A stretch of 64,000 nucleotides of DNA from Roseivirga sp. (GCA_029262895.1 JAJCYM010000076.1:1-64000), one strand, 5' to 3'. Counted from the stretch's first letter, positions 37,153-48,416 are shown. A program made the numbers and translations. Notes: generated by a model not told the origin, from the sequence alone.

Positions 37153-37734
37153 ATGAAAACAATTTGCTTCGCCACCAACAATGAGAATAAACTCAGCGAG
37201 ATTCGTGAAATATTGGCAGGCCAATACACGGTTATTTCATTGAAAGAACTGGGCTGTGAAGATGAATTGCCAGAGAATCAGGAAACCCTTGAGGGCAACA
37301 GCCTTGAAAAAGCCGAGTACATATATCAGAATTTCAACCAGCCTGTCTTTGCGGATGATACAGGTTTAGAAGTTGAAGCGCTTAATGGGGAACCTGGCGT
37401 TTACTCGGCCCGATATGCCGGTCCTCAGCGCAGCGCAAATGATAATAATAGTAAGTTGCTAACCGCTCTTGATAAGTTAACCAATCGAAAGGCTCAATTC
37501 AGGACGGTCATCACTTTTATTGATGGAGAAGTGGAAGAGCAGTTTGAAGGGGTAGTTAAAGGGCTAATCTCCACGGAAATAAAAGGAAGTGACGGCTTTG
37601 GCTATGACCCGATATTTATTCCGGAAAACCATAGCAGGACCTTTTCAGAAATGTCCTCATTAGAAAAAAATGAGATTAGTCATCGCAAACGAGCAATTGA
37701 AAAGTTGGTGGATTTCCTGGCACGGCAACCATAG
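37153..37734 (+). CDS. rdgB: RdgB/HAM1 family non-canonical purine NTP pyrophosphatase
   Basis: CFATNNENKLSEIREIL, FADDTGLEVEALNGEPGVYSARYAG, SDGFGYDPIFIPE, ISHRKRAIEKL. Confidence 0.96.
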   Translation: MKTICFATNNENKLSEIREILAGQYTVISLKELGCEDELPENQETLEGNSLEKAEYIYQNFNQPVFADDTGLEVEALNGEPGVYSARYAGPQRSANDNNSKLLTALDKLTNRKAQFRTVITFIDGEVEEQFEGVVKGLISTEIKGSDGFGYDPIFIPENHSRTFSEMSSLEKNEISHRKRAIEKLVDFLARQP

Positions 37735-37762
37735 ATAATATTAACTCTACTATTTTAGCAAG

Positions 37763-38380
37763 ATGAAAAAGCCGTATATCATTGGCATAACCGGTGGCAC
37801 AGGTTCTGGTAAGACTCGATTTCTTCAGGCGTTACTGGATAGTTTCAAGCATACTCAGGTAACCTGCCTACCACAAGATGATTATTATCGGCCAAGGGAG
37901 CACCAATTGATAGATAAGAACGGAGAATTCAATTTTGATAGGCCGGAGTCCATTGATTACGATCATTTCGCAAGCGACCTCAGAACTTTGGCTGAAGGCA
38001 GGGCAGTTGAAAAGATGGAGTACACTTTCAACAACCCTGAGGTCAAACCAGACACAATCATTCGTAAGCCTGCACCGGTTATTCTGGTGGAGGGAATTTT
38101 CGTTTTCCATTATCCGAAAATTGTTGATTTGCTGGACCTTAAGATATTCATTGATGCCAAAGATTATATTAAGCTTCAAAGGCGATTGACAAGAGATCGT
38201 GAAGAAAGAGGTTATGATGCTGATGATGTATTGTACAAGTATGAGAATCATATTATGCCCTCCTATCAAAAATATATTGAGCCTCACAAAGAGTCCGCTG
38301 ATATGATCATCCCAAACAATACAGACTTTGAGGGAGCGCTTGATGTAGTTCGCTGCTTTATCGCTTCTAAAATTCACTGA
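37763..38380 (+). CDS. udk: Uridine kinase family protein
   Basis: PYIIGITGGTGSGKTRFLQALL, QDDYY, FDRPESIDYDHF, ILVEGIFVFHYP, RLTRDREERGYDADDVLYKYENHIMPSYQKYIEP. Confidence 0.93.
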   Translation: MKKPYIIGITGGTGSGKTRFLQALLDSFKHTQVTCLPQDDYYRPREHQLIDKNGEFNFDRPESIDYDHFASDLRTLAEGRAVEKMEYTFNNPEVKPDTIIRKPAPVILVEGIFVFHYPKIVDLLDLKIFIDAKDYIKLQRRLTRDREERGYDADDVLYKYENHIMPSYQKYIEPHKESADMIIPNNTDFEGALDVVRCFIASKIH

Positions 38381-38479
38381 ATACTTTCGTCCAGAGTCTT
38401 TGCGACAAAAGGAATGCCTGAATTCTCGGTTTATAGCCAAATAATTGGGTCTTAATGTAACTTTCTGAAAGGGATTCAA

Positions 38480-38487
38480 TACATTTG
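38480..38487 (+). promoter_or_regulatory. -7 box TACATTTG upstream of GTG-start small gene
   Basis: Matches TAnnTTTG, 10 nt before GTG 38498. Confidence 0.45.
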
Positions 38488-38497
38488 TGGCCGTTTC

Positions 38498-38860
38498 GTG
38501 AATAGATCATCTGACATATCAATCTTTAGTAAAACCCTCTTTTTTGTGATGGGACTGCTTGTGGCTGCCTTTGTGGTTTCGCAGGAGGTGATTGATTACC
38601 ACTGCTCGAAGCTGTCAGCTCAAGTGGAAGATCAGGAATCGTCAGATTCTGAAGAGTCAGAAACTGAAATAGGCATGTTGAGTTGTGAGGTTGTTTTGCC
38701 GGGAAGTTCTTTAACCCTGGAGCCATTCACACCAATCTTTATTCGTGAGATAATTCTGGAAGAGGATATTCAAAATCCCGTTCCTCAAGATGTTCCACTT
38801 AACGGCACACAACATTTCAAAACATTATTTAGGCAGTTTATCTCGCCTAACGCTCCCTAG
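38498..38860 (+). CDS. Hypothetical protein (possible GTG start)
   Basis: 120-aa ORF, hydrophobic N-terminus, acidic middle, C-terminal FKTLFRQFISPNAP. Confidence 0.6.
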   Translation: MNRSSDISIFSKTLFFVMGLLVAAFVVSQEVIDYHCSKLSAQVEDQESSDSEESETEIGMLSCEVVLPGSSLTLEPFTPIFIREIILEEDIQNPVPQDVPLNGTQHFKTLFRQFISPNAP

Positions 38861-38938
38861 AGATTCGTGTTATCTGACCTTATCTCAAACCTGGTTTGAG
38901 CAATTTCCCTATTAGAAACTTTATTAATTATCTATAAA

Positions 38939-41900
38939 ATGAAGAACAAGAACACCATTATCTTTTTAACAATTATCATTACGATACTGTGTGTGTATTA
39001 CCTCTCGATAACATTTGTTTCAAGAAGAATACAAAGTGAGGCGACAGAATATGCGAGAAATCCGGAAACGGGTTTGGTTGAGTCTGCAAAGAAACAGGCC
39101 TATCTGGATTCAATTTGGCGGATTCCCGTTTTGAATGTGTTAGGAGTAGAATTCACTTACGAGCAAATTAAGAAGAATGAATTGAACCTTGGATTAGACC
39201 TTCAAGGTGGCATGCACGTAACGCTTGAAGTATCTCCTACTGAGATCATAAGAAGCTTATCAGGGAATAGTAAGGATCCTGATTTTTTGGCCGCTTTGGC
39301 CGGAGCTCGAGAGTTGCAGAAAAATAGCCAGGAGTCACTAACCAACCTTTTTGCTCAGGCTTATGCTGACATCAGTCCGAATGGTCAATTGAGTGCAATA
39401 TTTGCCAATGCCAATAATAGAGAACGGCTTGATTTCAACTCTTCAAATTCGGATGTTCTGGCAATGATCAATGAAGAAGTTGACAATGCCATTGACCGAG
39501 CATTTAATATTCTGCGAACAAGGGTAGACCGCTTTGGTACCTCACAGCCGAATATTCAGAGGCTACAAGGAACAGGAAGAATTCAGATTGAACTTCCGGG
39601 TGTTGATAATCCTGCCAGGGTAAGAAAGTTGTTGCAGGGTGTTGCAAAACTAGAATTTTGGGAGGTTTGGCGTTGGACTGAAATAACGCCTACAACGAGT
39701 GCTATTGATAAAATGGCTGTTACTATTGAAAACCAAAGTAGGGCCACAACAGCTGAAGCAGGAATATCTGGTCAGATTGCAGAACCAGACACAACATCAA
39801 ACGCCTTGGCACAGCAATTAGCTGGTGGCGACAGCACAACTGATAATTCTTTAGGTGCGGTCACCCAATCTGCCTTTGTAACGGGAAGAAGATTAGATCC
39901 TGAAGGTTTTGGCAGAATTTTGTATGATCTGAAAGATACCTCTGCAATTAATAGAATTTTAAAGCACGACAGAGTCAAAGCGATTATTCCAGCTAACACA
40001 CGATTCTTATGGGCTGTAAAGGTGGTTGACAATAGTGAATTGCTTGAGCTATTTCCTATCAAGTCGCCAAGAGGTGGGTTGGCCCCACTGACCGGTGAAG
40101 TAATTACCAATGCAGCTCAGGATTTGGATCAGCGCGCTCGATTTGCTGTTAGTATGCAAATGAATGCCATAGGAGCAAAAAAATGGAAAAAAATCACTGA
40201 GGAGAATGTAAACCGAAGCGTGGCTGTAGTACTGGATAACTATGTATACACCGCGCCAAATATTAATGAACCGATTGCTGGGGGTAGGTCGCAAATTAGC
40301 GGCTCATTCAGCCAGGAAGAAGCCATAGATTTAGCTAATGTATTGGAGGCGGGAACATTACCAGCTCCAACCCGAATTGTAGAAGAAGGAGTGATAGGCC
40401 CAACTTTGGGTAAGGAAGCTCAGAAACAAGGTATAACCTCAATCTTTGCCGGGTTAATCATAGTTGTCATTTTTATGATGTTCTACTATTCAAAAGGTGG
40501 TATTGTGGCCAATGTGGCACTACTCTTTAACATCTTCTTTATTATGGGCATTTTGGCCAATCTTGGTGCGGCACTTACCCTCCCGGGTATAGCGGGTATT
40601 GTACTGACCATTGGTATGTCGATTGATGCCAACGTGCTGATTTTTGAGAGAATACGGGAGGAACTCCGGAATGATATTCCGCTACTTCAGGCAATTTCAT
40701 CAGGATATAAGAAAGCCTATAGCTCTATTATAGATGCGAACGTCACCACGTTTTTGACAGGTGTGATTCTTTACACATTGGGTCAGGGTCCGGTCAAAGG
40801 ATTCGCTGTGACATTAATGATTGGTATTGTATGTTCGTTCTTCTCAGCAGTATTCATTACTCGAGTGATTATCACCTGGATGTCCAGAAAAGGAAACGAA
40901 AGCAGTCTTTCTTTCGCCACGCCATTCTCTAAAGGCTGGTTGGCTAATCTGAATTTTGACTTTCTGGGAAAAAGAAGGATTGCCTATTTTATTTCTGCTA
41001 CGATAATCATAATTGGTATGGTTTTGATTTCTATCAACCCATTGAGACTTGGAGTAGATTTCAAAGGTGGTAGGTCTTACGTGATGCAGTTTGATGAACC
41101 TATGGTGGCCTCTGATGTGAAAACCTCATTGTCAGGAGGTGCCTTTAGTGATGTCGGTATTGAAGTTAAAACATTTAACTCCAGCAATACGCTGAAGATC
41201 ACCACGTCATATTTGGTTGAGGATGAATCAACTGATGCAGATAGTGTGGTGCTTCAAACCCTGGTCGCTGAATTGACACAGGCTACTGGCAAAACATTTG
41301 TTGATGGGGCTACTGAACTTGAGACCGGAGAATTTACGAAGGGTGGTTCGTCAAAGGTAGGCGCCACAATAGCGGACGACATCAAAAAGTCCTCTGTCAA
41401 TTCCTTTGTCATTTCCATTGTTGCCATATTCTTTTACATCCTGATCAGGTTTAGGAGATGGCAATTCTCATTAGGCGCCATTGTGGCCTTGATCCATGAT
41501 GCCCTGATCGTGATTTCAGCATTTGCAATCGCGGCAGTGTTTGGAATCAACTTCGAAATAGATCAGGTATTTATAGGCGCCCTGCTGACCATTATGGGTT
41601 ACTCGATAAATGATACCGTGGTGGTATTTGACAGGATTAGGGAGAACCTACAGCTGAAAGGGTCAAAAGACTTGATCGGCACATTCAATACTTCGATCAA
41701 TAGCACAATCAACCGGACATTGATTACCTCGATGACCACTTTTATTGTGGTATTGGTACTCTTCATTTTTGGAGGTGAAGTATTAAGAGGCTTCTCTTTC
41801 GCTTTCTTGATTGGTATCATTATAGGTACGTATTCTTCAGTGTTTGTGGCTACACCAATCGTAGTTGATATGACTAAGAAAACATTGGGAGCTGCTGCCG

Positions 41901-41968
41901 ATAAAGAAAGAGACAGTGCCAGAGCCAAAGCGTCTGCTAAAGCTGCAGCAACTGCGGGACAGGCTTAA
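38939..41968 (+). CDS. secDF: Protein translocase SecDF fusion
   Basis: LGLDLQGGMHVTLEV, RTRVDRFGTSQPNIQRLQGTGRIQIELPG, TIGMSIDANVLIFERIREEL, second half LGVDFKGGRSYV, GYSINDTVVVFDRIREN. Confidence 0.97.
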   Translation: MKNKNTIIFLTIIITILCVYYLSITFVSRRIQSEATEYARNPETGLVESAKKQAYLDSIWRIPVLNVLGVEFTYEQIKKNELNLGLDLQGGMHVTLEVSPTEIIRSLSGNSKDPDFLAALAGARELQKNSQESLTNLFAQAYADISPNGQLSAIFANANNRERLDFNSSNSDVLAMINEEVDNAIDRAFNILRTRVDRFGTSQPNIQRLQGTGRIQIELPGVDNPARVRKLLQGVAKLEFWEVWRWTEITPTTSAIDKMAVTIENQSRATTAEAGISGQIAEPDTTSNALAQQLAGGDSTTDNSLGAVTQSAFVTGRRLDPEGFGRILYDLKDTSAINRILKHDRVKAIIPANTRFLWAVKVVDNSELLELFPIKSPRGGLAPLTGEVITNAAQDLDQRARFAVSMQMNAIGAKKWKKITEENVNRSVAVVLDNYVYTAPNINEPIAGGRSQISGSFSQEEAIDLANVLEAGTLPAPTRIVEEGVIGPTLGKEAQKQGITSIFAGLIIVVIFMMFYYSKGGIVANVALLFNIFFIMGILANLGAALTLPGIAGIVLTIGMSIDANVLIFERIREELRNDIPLLQAISSGYKKAYSSIIDANVTTFLTGVILYTLGQGPVKGFAVTLMIGIVCSFFSAVFITRVIITWMSRKGNESSLSFATPFSKGWLANLNFDFLGKRRIAYFISATIIIIGMVLISINPLRLGVDFKGGRSYVMQFDEPMVASDVKTSLSGGAFSDVGIEVKTFNSSNTLKITTSYLVEDESTDADSVVLQTLVAELTQATGKTFVDGATELETGEFTKGGSSKVGATIADDIKKSSVNSFVISIVAIFFYILIRFRRWQFSLGAIVALIHDALIVISAFAIAAVFGINFEIDQVFIGALLTIMGYSINDTVVVFDRIRENLQLKGSKDLIGTFNTSINSTINRTLITSMTTFIVVLVLFIFGGEVLRGFSFAFLIGIIIGTYSSVFVATPIVVDMTKKTLGAAADKERDSARAKASAKAAATAGQA

Positions 41969-41990
41969 GAATTAATATAAGCTTTTCATA

Positions 41991-42021
41991 CTCATCGGGT
42001 CACTTAAAGTGATTCGATGAG
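41991..42021. repeat. 14-3-14 hairpin repeat, copy C
   Basis: CTCATCGGGTCACT-taa-AGTGATTCGATGAG. Confidence 0.75.
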
Positions 42022-42028
42022 TAGACCA

Positions 42029-42062
42029 AAAAAACCACTTCGCTTAAGCGAAGTGGTTTTTT
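42029..42062. terminator. Perfect 34-bp palindrome, bidirectional terminator
   Basis: AAAAAACCACTTCGCTT|AAGCGAAGTGGTTTTTT, 17-bp arms, between convergent secDF and the AstE-like gene. Confidence 0.9.
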
Positions 42063-42079
42063 ATAACCTCTCTGTGATT

Positions 42080-42985
42080 TTATAGCTCCTCTACGATAAA
42101 GAAGCCGTCATTCCCAATATTTTGATAGAGAGGCATAAAGATCATGCCGTCAAAGAGCGAAGTAATAATGCCTTTTTTGTCTTCGGCCAGAATTTCGCCT
42201 TTGTTGATTCTTTGAAAATTTTGGTAGCCAGGTTTCATTCTGAAATAATCCTGACGCTCTATCTTATGGCGATGAAGTACCTTTACGGTTGTAGGCAAAT
42301 GAGCATGTAACGAGCCAACCAATTCTTCGTAATGAAGCAATTTTTTAAAATCGTTTTTGGGTTCGATGGCACCCGCCTGATAGAGCAACTCCCAAATGCC
42401 GTGGGTATGTAGATCAATCGCTTTTTCAGATCCGATTTGGCCACCTTCAAAGGCAAAAGACAAGAAGCCTCTTTGGTGCATATGTTGGAGTAAAGTGCCA
42501 TGAACGTAGCGATCCAGATCAATAATCATCGGTAACTTTAAACTCCTGACAATTGATTGTTCGGACGGATTGCCGGGAATTACAATGAAATTGCCATTCT
42601 CAGCAGAGGTGGTGTGTAAATCAACCAGCACTTTCTGCTCATATTCCCCTTCGGAAAACTCATCAAGTATCCCAAGAAGCTCTATGAGTTCTAAATCTTC
42701 ATTGTTAAGATCAGCCTTTGGAGTTGATCGAACAGCATTGATTTTGTCAAAGGTCCAGCATCGGTTTAGGTCGTAGTCCAGGTAGCGCTTCTTTTCTTCA
42801 ATGGCACTTAGGTTGCCGGCAATACCGAGAATTTTACCCTTGACTTTGAGCTGTGATTGTTCAATTTCTCTGAAAACATTGTTAATGGCTTTGACGCCTG
42901 CCAACTCATTGCCGTGAATAGCACCTACCACTACCATCAATACATTCCTGTCCCCGCTATCAAAGCTCCCAATGACTCTTTCCAT
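42080..42985 (-). CDS. Succinylglutamate desuccinylase/aspartoacylase (AstE/AspA) family zinc hydrolase
   Basis: VVGAIHGNELAGVKAINNV, DLNRCW, LVDLHTTSAENGNFIV. Confidence 0.9.
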   Translation of the reverse strand: MERVIGSFDSGDRNVLMVVVGAIHGNELAGVKAINNVFREIEQSQLKVKGKILGIAGNLSAIEEKKRYLDYDLNRCWTFDKINAVRSTPKADLNNEDLELIELLGILDEFSEGEYEQKVLVDLHTTSAENGNFIVIPGNPSEQSIVRSLKLPMIIDLDRYVHGTLLQHMHQRGFLSFAFEGGQIGSEKAIDLHTHGIWELLYQAGAIEPKNDFKKLLHYEELVGSLHAHLPTTVKVLHRHKIERQDYFRMKPGYQNFQRINKGEILAEDKKGIITSLFDGMIFMPLYQNIGNDGFFIVEEL

Positions 42986-42992
42986 ATACTTA

Positions 42993-44912
42993 TTACAATC
43001 CGCCTTTATTAATGATTTTAAGTAGAGTAGAGGTAATATTGAGGAAGTTCCCTTCTGTTACGATTCCAACCAATTTGTCTTTTTTGACAACCGGAAGACA
43101 GCCGATTTTGTTTTCCCGCATCAATTTCATGGCATCAAAAATAGTACTTTCGGGATCGATTGATATCGGATTTTTGATCATAATATCCTGAACTGTCGTA
43201 GTGCCGGGAGTCTCCGTTCTGTTCTTATTGATGTGTCTCAAAATCATACGCATTGAGATAAGGCCAATCAGATTTCCCTTCTCATCTTCTACCGGGGTAA
43301 ATCGGATTTTTTGCCAGTCCATCATGTCAGCCACCAGCTCAAGGATGTCTTTTTTGTTTACTGTAAATAAATCCGTGGTCATGAACTCCTCAATTAAAAT
43401 CGAAGATGGATGCCACTTAATAATATCATCGATTGTAGCCGGGTCCCAAGCGTGAACAGGAATCCCCTTCTTTTGATATTTGAGCATGGAAGCTGTCAAT
43501 GCCAGGATTATCTCTTCCTTGTTGGCTTCTTTTCCAAGTTCCGAATAGGATTTGAGTATCCAACTGGTGCCATTCTGACCGTTTTCATTCCGTTCTTCAA
43601 TGACCGACAAGTATCTATCGATGTCTTCCTTGTCGACCTTGTTCTTTTCCAATCCTTCCCTTGCTATCGGAATAAGTTCTTTTTTGATGAGTTCACTGAC
43701 CCCAATTTTGGTGCCATCCAGCCATTTTAATTTGCTATTCAGGCCATTGTAGGCAGTAGCGTGGAAGTTGGCATTAGCATCGTCAAAATCCATGAGCTTC
43801 GTCACATCCGGATAGTGGTCGGTAAACGCATTCATCGTTCCCAACCAGAAAGCAGCATTGGCCACTTCATCGATAACGGTTGGTCCTGCGGGGAGAATTC
43901 TATTCTCTATCCGTAAATGTGGGCGCCCATTGGGGCTTATGCCATAACAAGGTCGATTCCACCGATAGACGGTAGAATTATGAATCATCAAGGCCCTGAG
44001 TTTGGGCGTTATACCCTCATCCAAACTTTTTAAACAATCCTCGGTGACCTCAGTCATGAGCATCACTCTGAATCGCACGATGTCCTCTCGATAGAGCTCG
44101 AGTATCGAGTCCTTCACCCATTGGTTGCCAAATGTCACACGAGCACTTCGATCCCGAAGGTGTTCGCTCGTGATTCGGGTGTCCACCGACTGCTGGAAAA
44201 GTGCTATTCGGGTTTCGTGCCAAAGTCTCTTCCCAAATAACATCGGGCTGTTTGAACTTATCGCAACGCTTGGAGCAGCTAAGACTTGAGCGGCATTGTA
44301 TTTCTTCACAAAATTCTGTGGCTTAACCTGCAGATGCACTTGAAAGCTTGTGTTACATGCTTCCAGCATGGCAGAATCGTGCTTCAAATTGAGTTCATCA
44401 ATTCCCTTGATCCGTAGTTCGTAAATTTTCCCTCTCAGTTTGCTAATGGCATTCACCAATGCCCTATACCGTGGTAGCGGAGTCAGGTTTTCTAACTCCA
44501 TATCGAACTTCCTCAGCGTTGGCAGAATACCTGTAATCAGATAGTTGATACCCATATCGCCAGTCACCTTATCAAGATTGCCGAGAAGTGTATTGATTTC
44601 TTTCTCGAGTGCTGAGAAGCAGTCATTCTTGAAATCTTTGGGTTCCAGATTCGCTTCAATATTGAACTTGGCAAGTTCTGTGGTAAAGCTTTCACTGTTG
44701 AGGGATTCTAGCACCTCCATGGCTGTTGGAGAAGGCTTGTAGTGAGCATCTACCAGGCAAATCTCCTGTTCGGCCCCAATTTTCATTTGACCGTCCTCAA
44801 ACCAGTTTTCTTCAAGCATGCGCTCCAAAGCCTGAACATCTTTAAGCAGGTATTTGGTGAACTCATTGAGTTGCTTTTGACTGCTAACTACTTTTACATT
44901 TAAATCCCCCAT
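42993..44912 (-). CDS. GCS2-like carboxylate-amine ligase fused to C-terminal CBS domain pair
   Basis: GAEQEICLVDAHYKPSP, HLQVKPQNFVKKYNAAQVLAAPSVAISSNSPMLFGKRLWHETRIALFQQSVDTR, RIENRILPAGPTVIDEVANAAFWLG; C-term CBS SILIEEFMTTDLFTV...VQDIMIKNPISIDPESTIFDAMKLMRENKIGCLPVV. Confidence 0.9.
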   Translation of the reverse strand: MGDLNVKVVSSQKQLNEFTKYLLKDVQALERMLEENWFEDGQMKIGAEQEICLVDAHYKPSPTAMEVLESLNSESFTTELAKFNIEANLEPKDFKNDCFSALEKEINTLLGNLDKVTGDMGINYLITGILPTLRKFDMELENLTPLPRYRALVNAISKLRGKIYELRIKGIDELNLKHDSAMLEACNTSFQVHLQVKPQNFVKKYNAAQVLAAPSVAISSNSPMLFGKRLWHETRIALFQQSVDTRITSEHLRDRSARVTFGNQWVKDSILELYREDIVRFRVMLMTEVTEDCLKSLDEGITPKLRALMIHNSTVYRWNRPCYGISPNGRPHLRIENRILPAGPTVIDEVANAAFWLGTMNAFTDHYPDVTKLMDFDDANANFHATAYNGLNSKLKWLDGTKIGVSELIKKELIPIAREGLEKNKVDKEDIDRYLSVIEERNENGQNGTSWILKSYSELGKEANKEEIILALTASMLKYQKKGIPVHAWDPATIDDIIKWHPSSILIEEFMTTDLFTVNKKDILELVADMMDWQKIRFTPVEDEKGNLIGLISMRMILRHINKNRTETPGTTTVQDIMIKNPISIDPESTIFDAMKLMRENKIGCLPVVKKDKLVGIVTEGNFLNITSTLLKIINKGGL

Positions 44913-45038
44913 GGACAGTGTGATTCTACTTCGAAAAAGATGGAAGCAATAAGATAAATAAATATTCAGGGGAAAAGTAAAAAGGCGGTTACAAAATGCC
45001 TTTGAACTCAGTCATCTGATCACTCACCTTTGAATCCA

Positions 45039-45069
45039 GTCATCCGACCACTCTAAGTGATCGGATGAC
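45039..45069. repeat. 14-3-14 hairpin repeat, copy A (extra half-copy at 45011-45024)
   Basis: GTCATCCGACCACT-cta-AGTGATCGGATGAC; half site GTCATCTGATCACT. Confidence 0.85.
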
Positions 45070-45124
45070 TTCTCCTGTGTGAATAAAATCGAAACTCATT
45101 GAGACTTGTGAAAGAAGCCATTCA

Positions 45125-45157
45125 ATCGGTACGACCGCTTCAAGCGGTCGTACCGAT
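45125..45157. repeat. 33-bp near-perfect palindrome
   Basis: ATCGGTACGACCGCTT-c-AAGCGGTCGTACCGAT: 16-bp perfect arms, 1-nt centre. Confidence 0.92.
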
Positions 45158-45253
45158 GAGGTCGAATGATTAAAGATTATGACTTTTAATCCGAAAGGGG
45201 CTATTTGAACTTATCTGCTTTAGTAGATCCAGAGACGAATCCACTTAATCTCA

Positions 45254-45284
45254 GTCATCTGATCACTCCAAGTGATCGGATGAC
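45254..45284. repeat. 14-3-14 hairpin repeat, copy B
   Basis: GTCATCTGATCACT-cca-AGTGATCGGATGAC. Confidence 0.85.
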
Positions 45285-45307
45285 TTCTAAAGCAAAATGT
45301 GGGGCTA

Positions 45308-46831
<1,524 letters not shown>

Positions 46832-46857
46832 TTAAAAAATAGAGAGCCTTGGATTAA

Positions 46858-47262
46858 TTATTTTTTCAACAATTTCTGCACTTGCCATTTGTCCCATTCT
46901 TCGGGGAGCAGTAAAAGTGCAATGAGCATTACTGCCCTTGGAAATACATGGCTCAGGTCCCAAATAGGAGAGCTGAGGCCATGACCGTAAGAAACAATCA
47001 GAAGCACTGCCCCTAACGCGTAAAGCGCATAGTTTCGGAACAGGCCAATGACTACTAGAAATCCGCAGATAAGTTCTGCATAGCTGGTAAAATAGGCGGT
47101 GAATTGGACCAAAAACTTTGGCAGCCAGGTATCTTCATAGGATTTGAAGCTGGAATAGACCTGATCCATGCCCCAAGTGAAAATTTTGCCATAACCAGCC
47201 ATCAAGAAGAGAAGACCAAGAAGCACGCGAAGGATAAATAAACCGATAGCCTTGTTAAGCAT
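46858..47262 (-). CDS. DoxX family membrane protein
   Basis: Track start 47361; MLNKAIGLFILRVLLGLLFLMAGYGKIFTWG from ATG 47262 is a typical DoxX start. Confidence 0.8.
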   Translation of the reverse strand: MLNKAIGLFILRVLLGLLFLMAGYGKIFTWGMDQVYSSFKSYEDTWLPKFLVQFTAYFTSYAELICGFLVVIGLFRNYALYALGAVLLIVSYGHGLSSPIWDLSHVFPRAVMLIALLLLPEEWDKWQVQKLLKK

Positions 47263-48415
47263 ATGCAAGTGTTTTGATCCCCTCCAAAAGTCTGTCCATG
47301 TCGTTTTCTGAATTGTAAAGGTGTGGGGCAATACGAACCGAATTTCCTCTGGTAGACACAAAAATATTCATGTCCACAAATCGCTGTTTCAGCACATTAA
47401 TATCCATTCCCTGCGGTAACCGAAAGCCAATCAAGTGGTGGCATCGGTGTTCATCATTTTCCACGGTGAACCCATTTTCCTTCAATTCCTGTACAGCTAC
47501 CTGTGTCAGGTTTCGACAATAATTCTGTATGTTTTCAGGACCCCATTCGTTGATCTGACGAATTGATTCTGTGAGCATTGGGGTAAGAATGAAATTGGCG
47601 CTTTCACCTACTTCAAAGCGCAAAGCACCTGCCTGATATTCCTCCTCATAGTTTACAAGTCCGCTAAAATCTTCACTATTCAAGCGATGCATCCAATTAT
47701 TCTCGATTGGGGTCTTATCCCTGAAATATTCACCAAAATAGGCAACACCAGATGAATAGGGTCCCAATAGCCATTTGTATCCAGCGGCAACTATCATGTC
47801 TGGTTCAAATTCACGAACACTGAATGGCAATGCGCCTATGGACTGCGTTCCATCAATTACCAGTAGTGCTCCCACTTCTTGGGTTCTTCTCCGAATAGCC
47901 TTGAGGTCGAATAAGGTGCCATCTGCCCAATGCACATGCCCAATAGCAACCAGCCGTGTCCTATTATCGATGGCCTCAAGAATTCTCTCATTCCAAAGCT
48001 GACCACGATTTTCTTCCGCACTTGGTGCTGATACGGTCCTTATGGAAACACCCCTTTCTTTTTCTAAGGCTTTCCAGGCATATACATTGCTCGGAAATTG
48101 CTCATCGACTAGAATAATATTGTCACCCCGATCTGCTTCAAGGTTTTTGGCTACGTTCGCCATGGCGTAAGATGCCGATGGAACCACGGCACAGTTGTTC
48201 GGATCGGCCACCTCAATGAGCTTGGCAAACTGTGTTCTGAGCCGTTGCGGGTTTTCAAAGAAATTGTGTGGTTGGATTTGAGATGGGTTGTCCTTCGTGG
48301 CTATAGCTTCGACTCCGACAGCCGCCACCGACTTAAGCATTGGCGACATATAGGCACAATTGATATAAGTAAGGTCGGCAGGAAGGTTAAAAAGATGACT
48401 TTGGTTGCTCAACAT
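47255..48415 (-). CDS. Aminotransferase class V-fold PLP enzyme
   Basis: LTYINCAYMSPML, ILVDEQFPSNVYAW, IDGTQSIGALPFSVREFEPDMIVAAGYKWLLGPYSSGVAYFGE (PLP Lys); start revised to MLSNQSHLFNLP. Confidence 0.88.
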   Translation of the reverse strand: MLSNQSHLFNLPADLTYINCAYMSPMLKSVAAVGVEAIATKDNPSQIQPHNFFENPQRLRTQFAKLIEVADPNNCAVVPSASYAMANVAKNLEADRGDNIILVDEQFPSNVYAWKALEKERGVSIRTVSAPSAEENRGQLWNERILEAIDNRTRLVAIGHVHWADGTLFDLKAIRRRTQEVGALLVIDGTQSIGALPFSVREFEPDMIVAAGYKWLLGPYSSGVAYFGEYFRDKTPIENNWMHRLNSEDFSGLVNYEEEYQAGALRFEVGESANFILTPMLTESIRQINEWGPENIQNYCRNLTQVAVQELKENGFTVENDEHRCHHLIGFRLPQGMDINVLKQRFVDMNIFVSTRGNSVRIAPHLYNSENDMDRLLEGIKTLAYA

Positions 48416-48416
48416 T

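Noticed and set aside
42029-42062. Perfect 34-bp palindrome as a novel regulatory site
   Set aside because: Location between convergent genes with A/T tails on both sides is fully explained by a bidirectional terminator.
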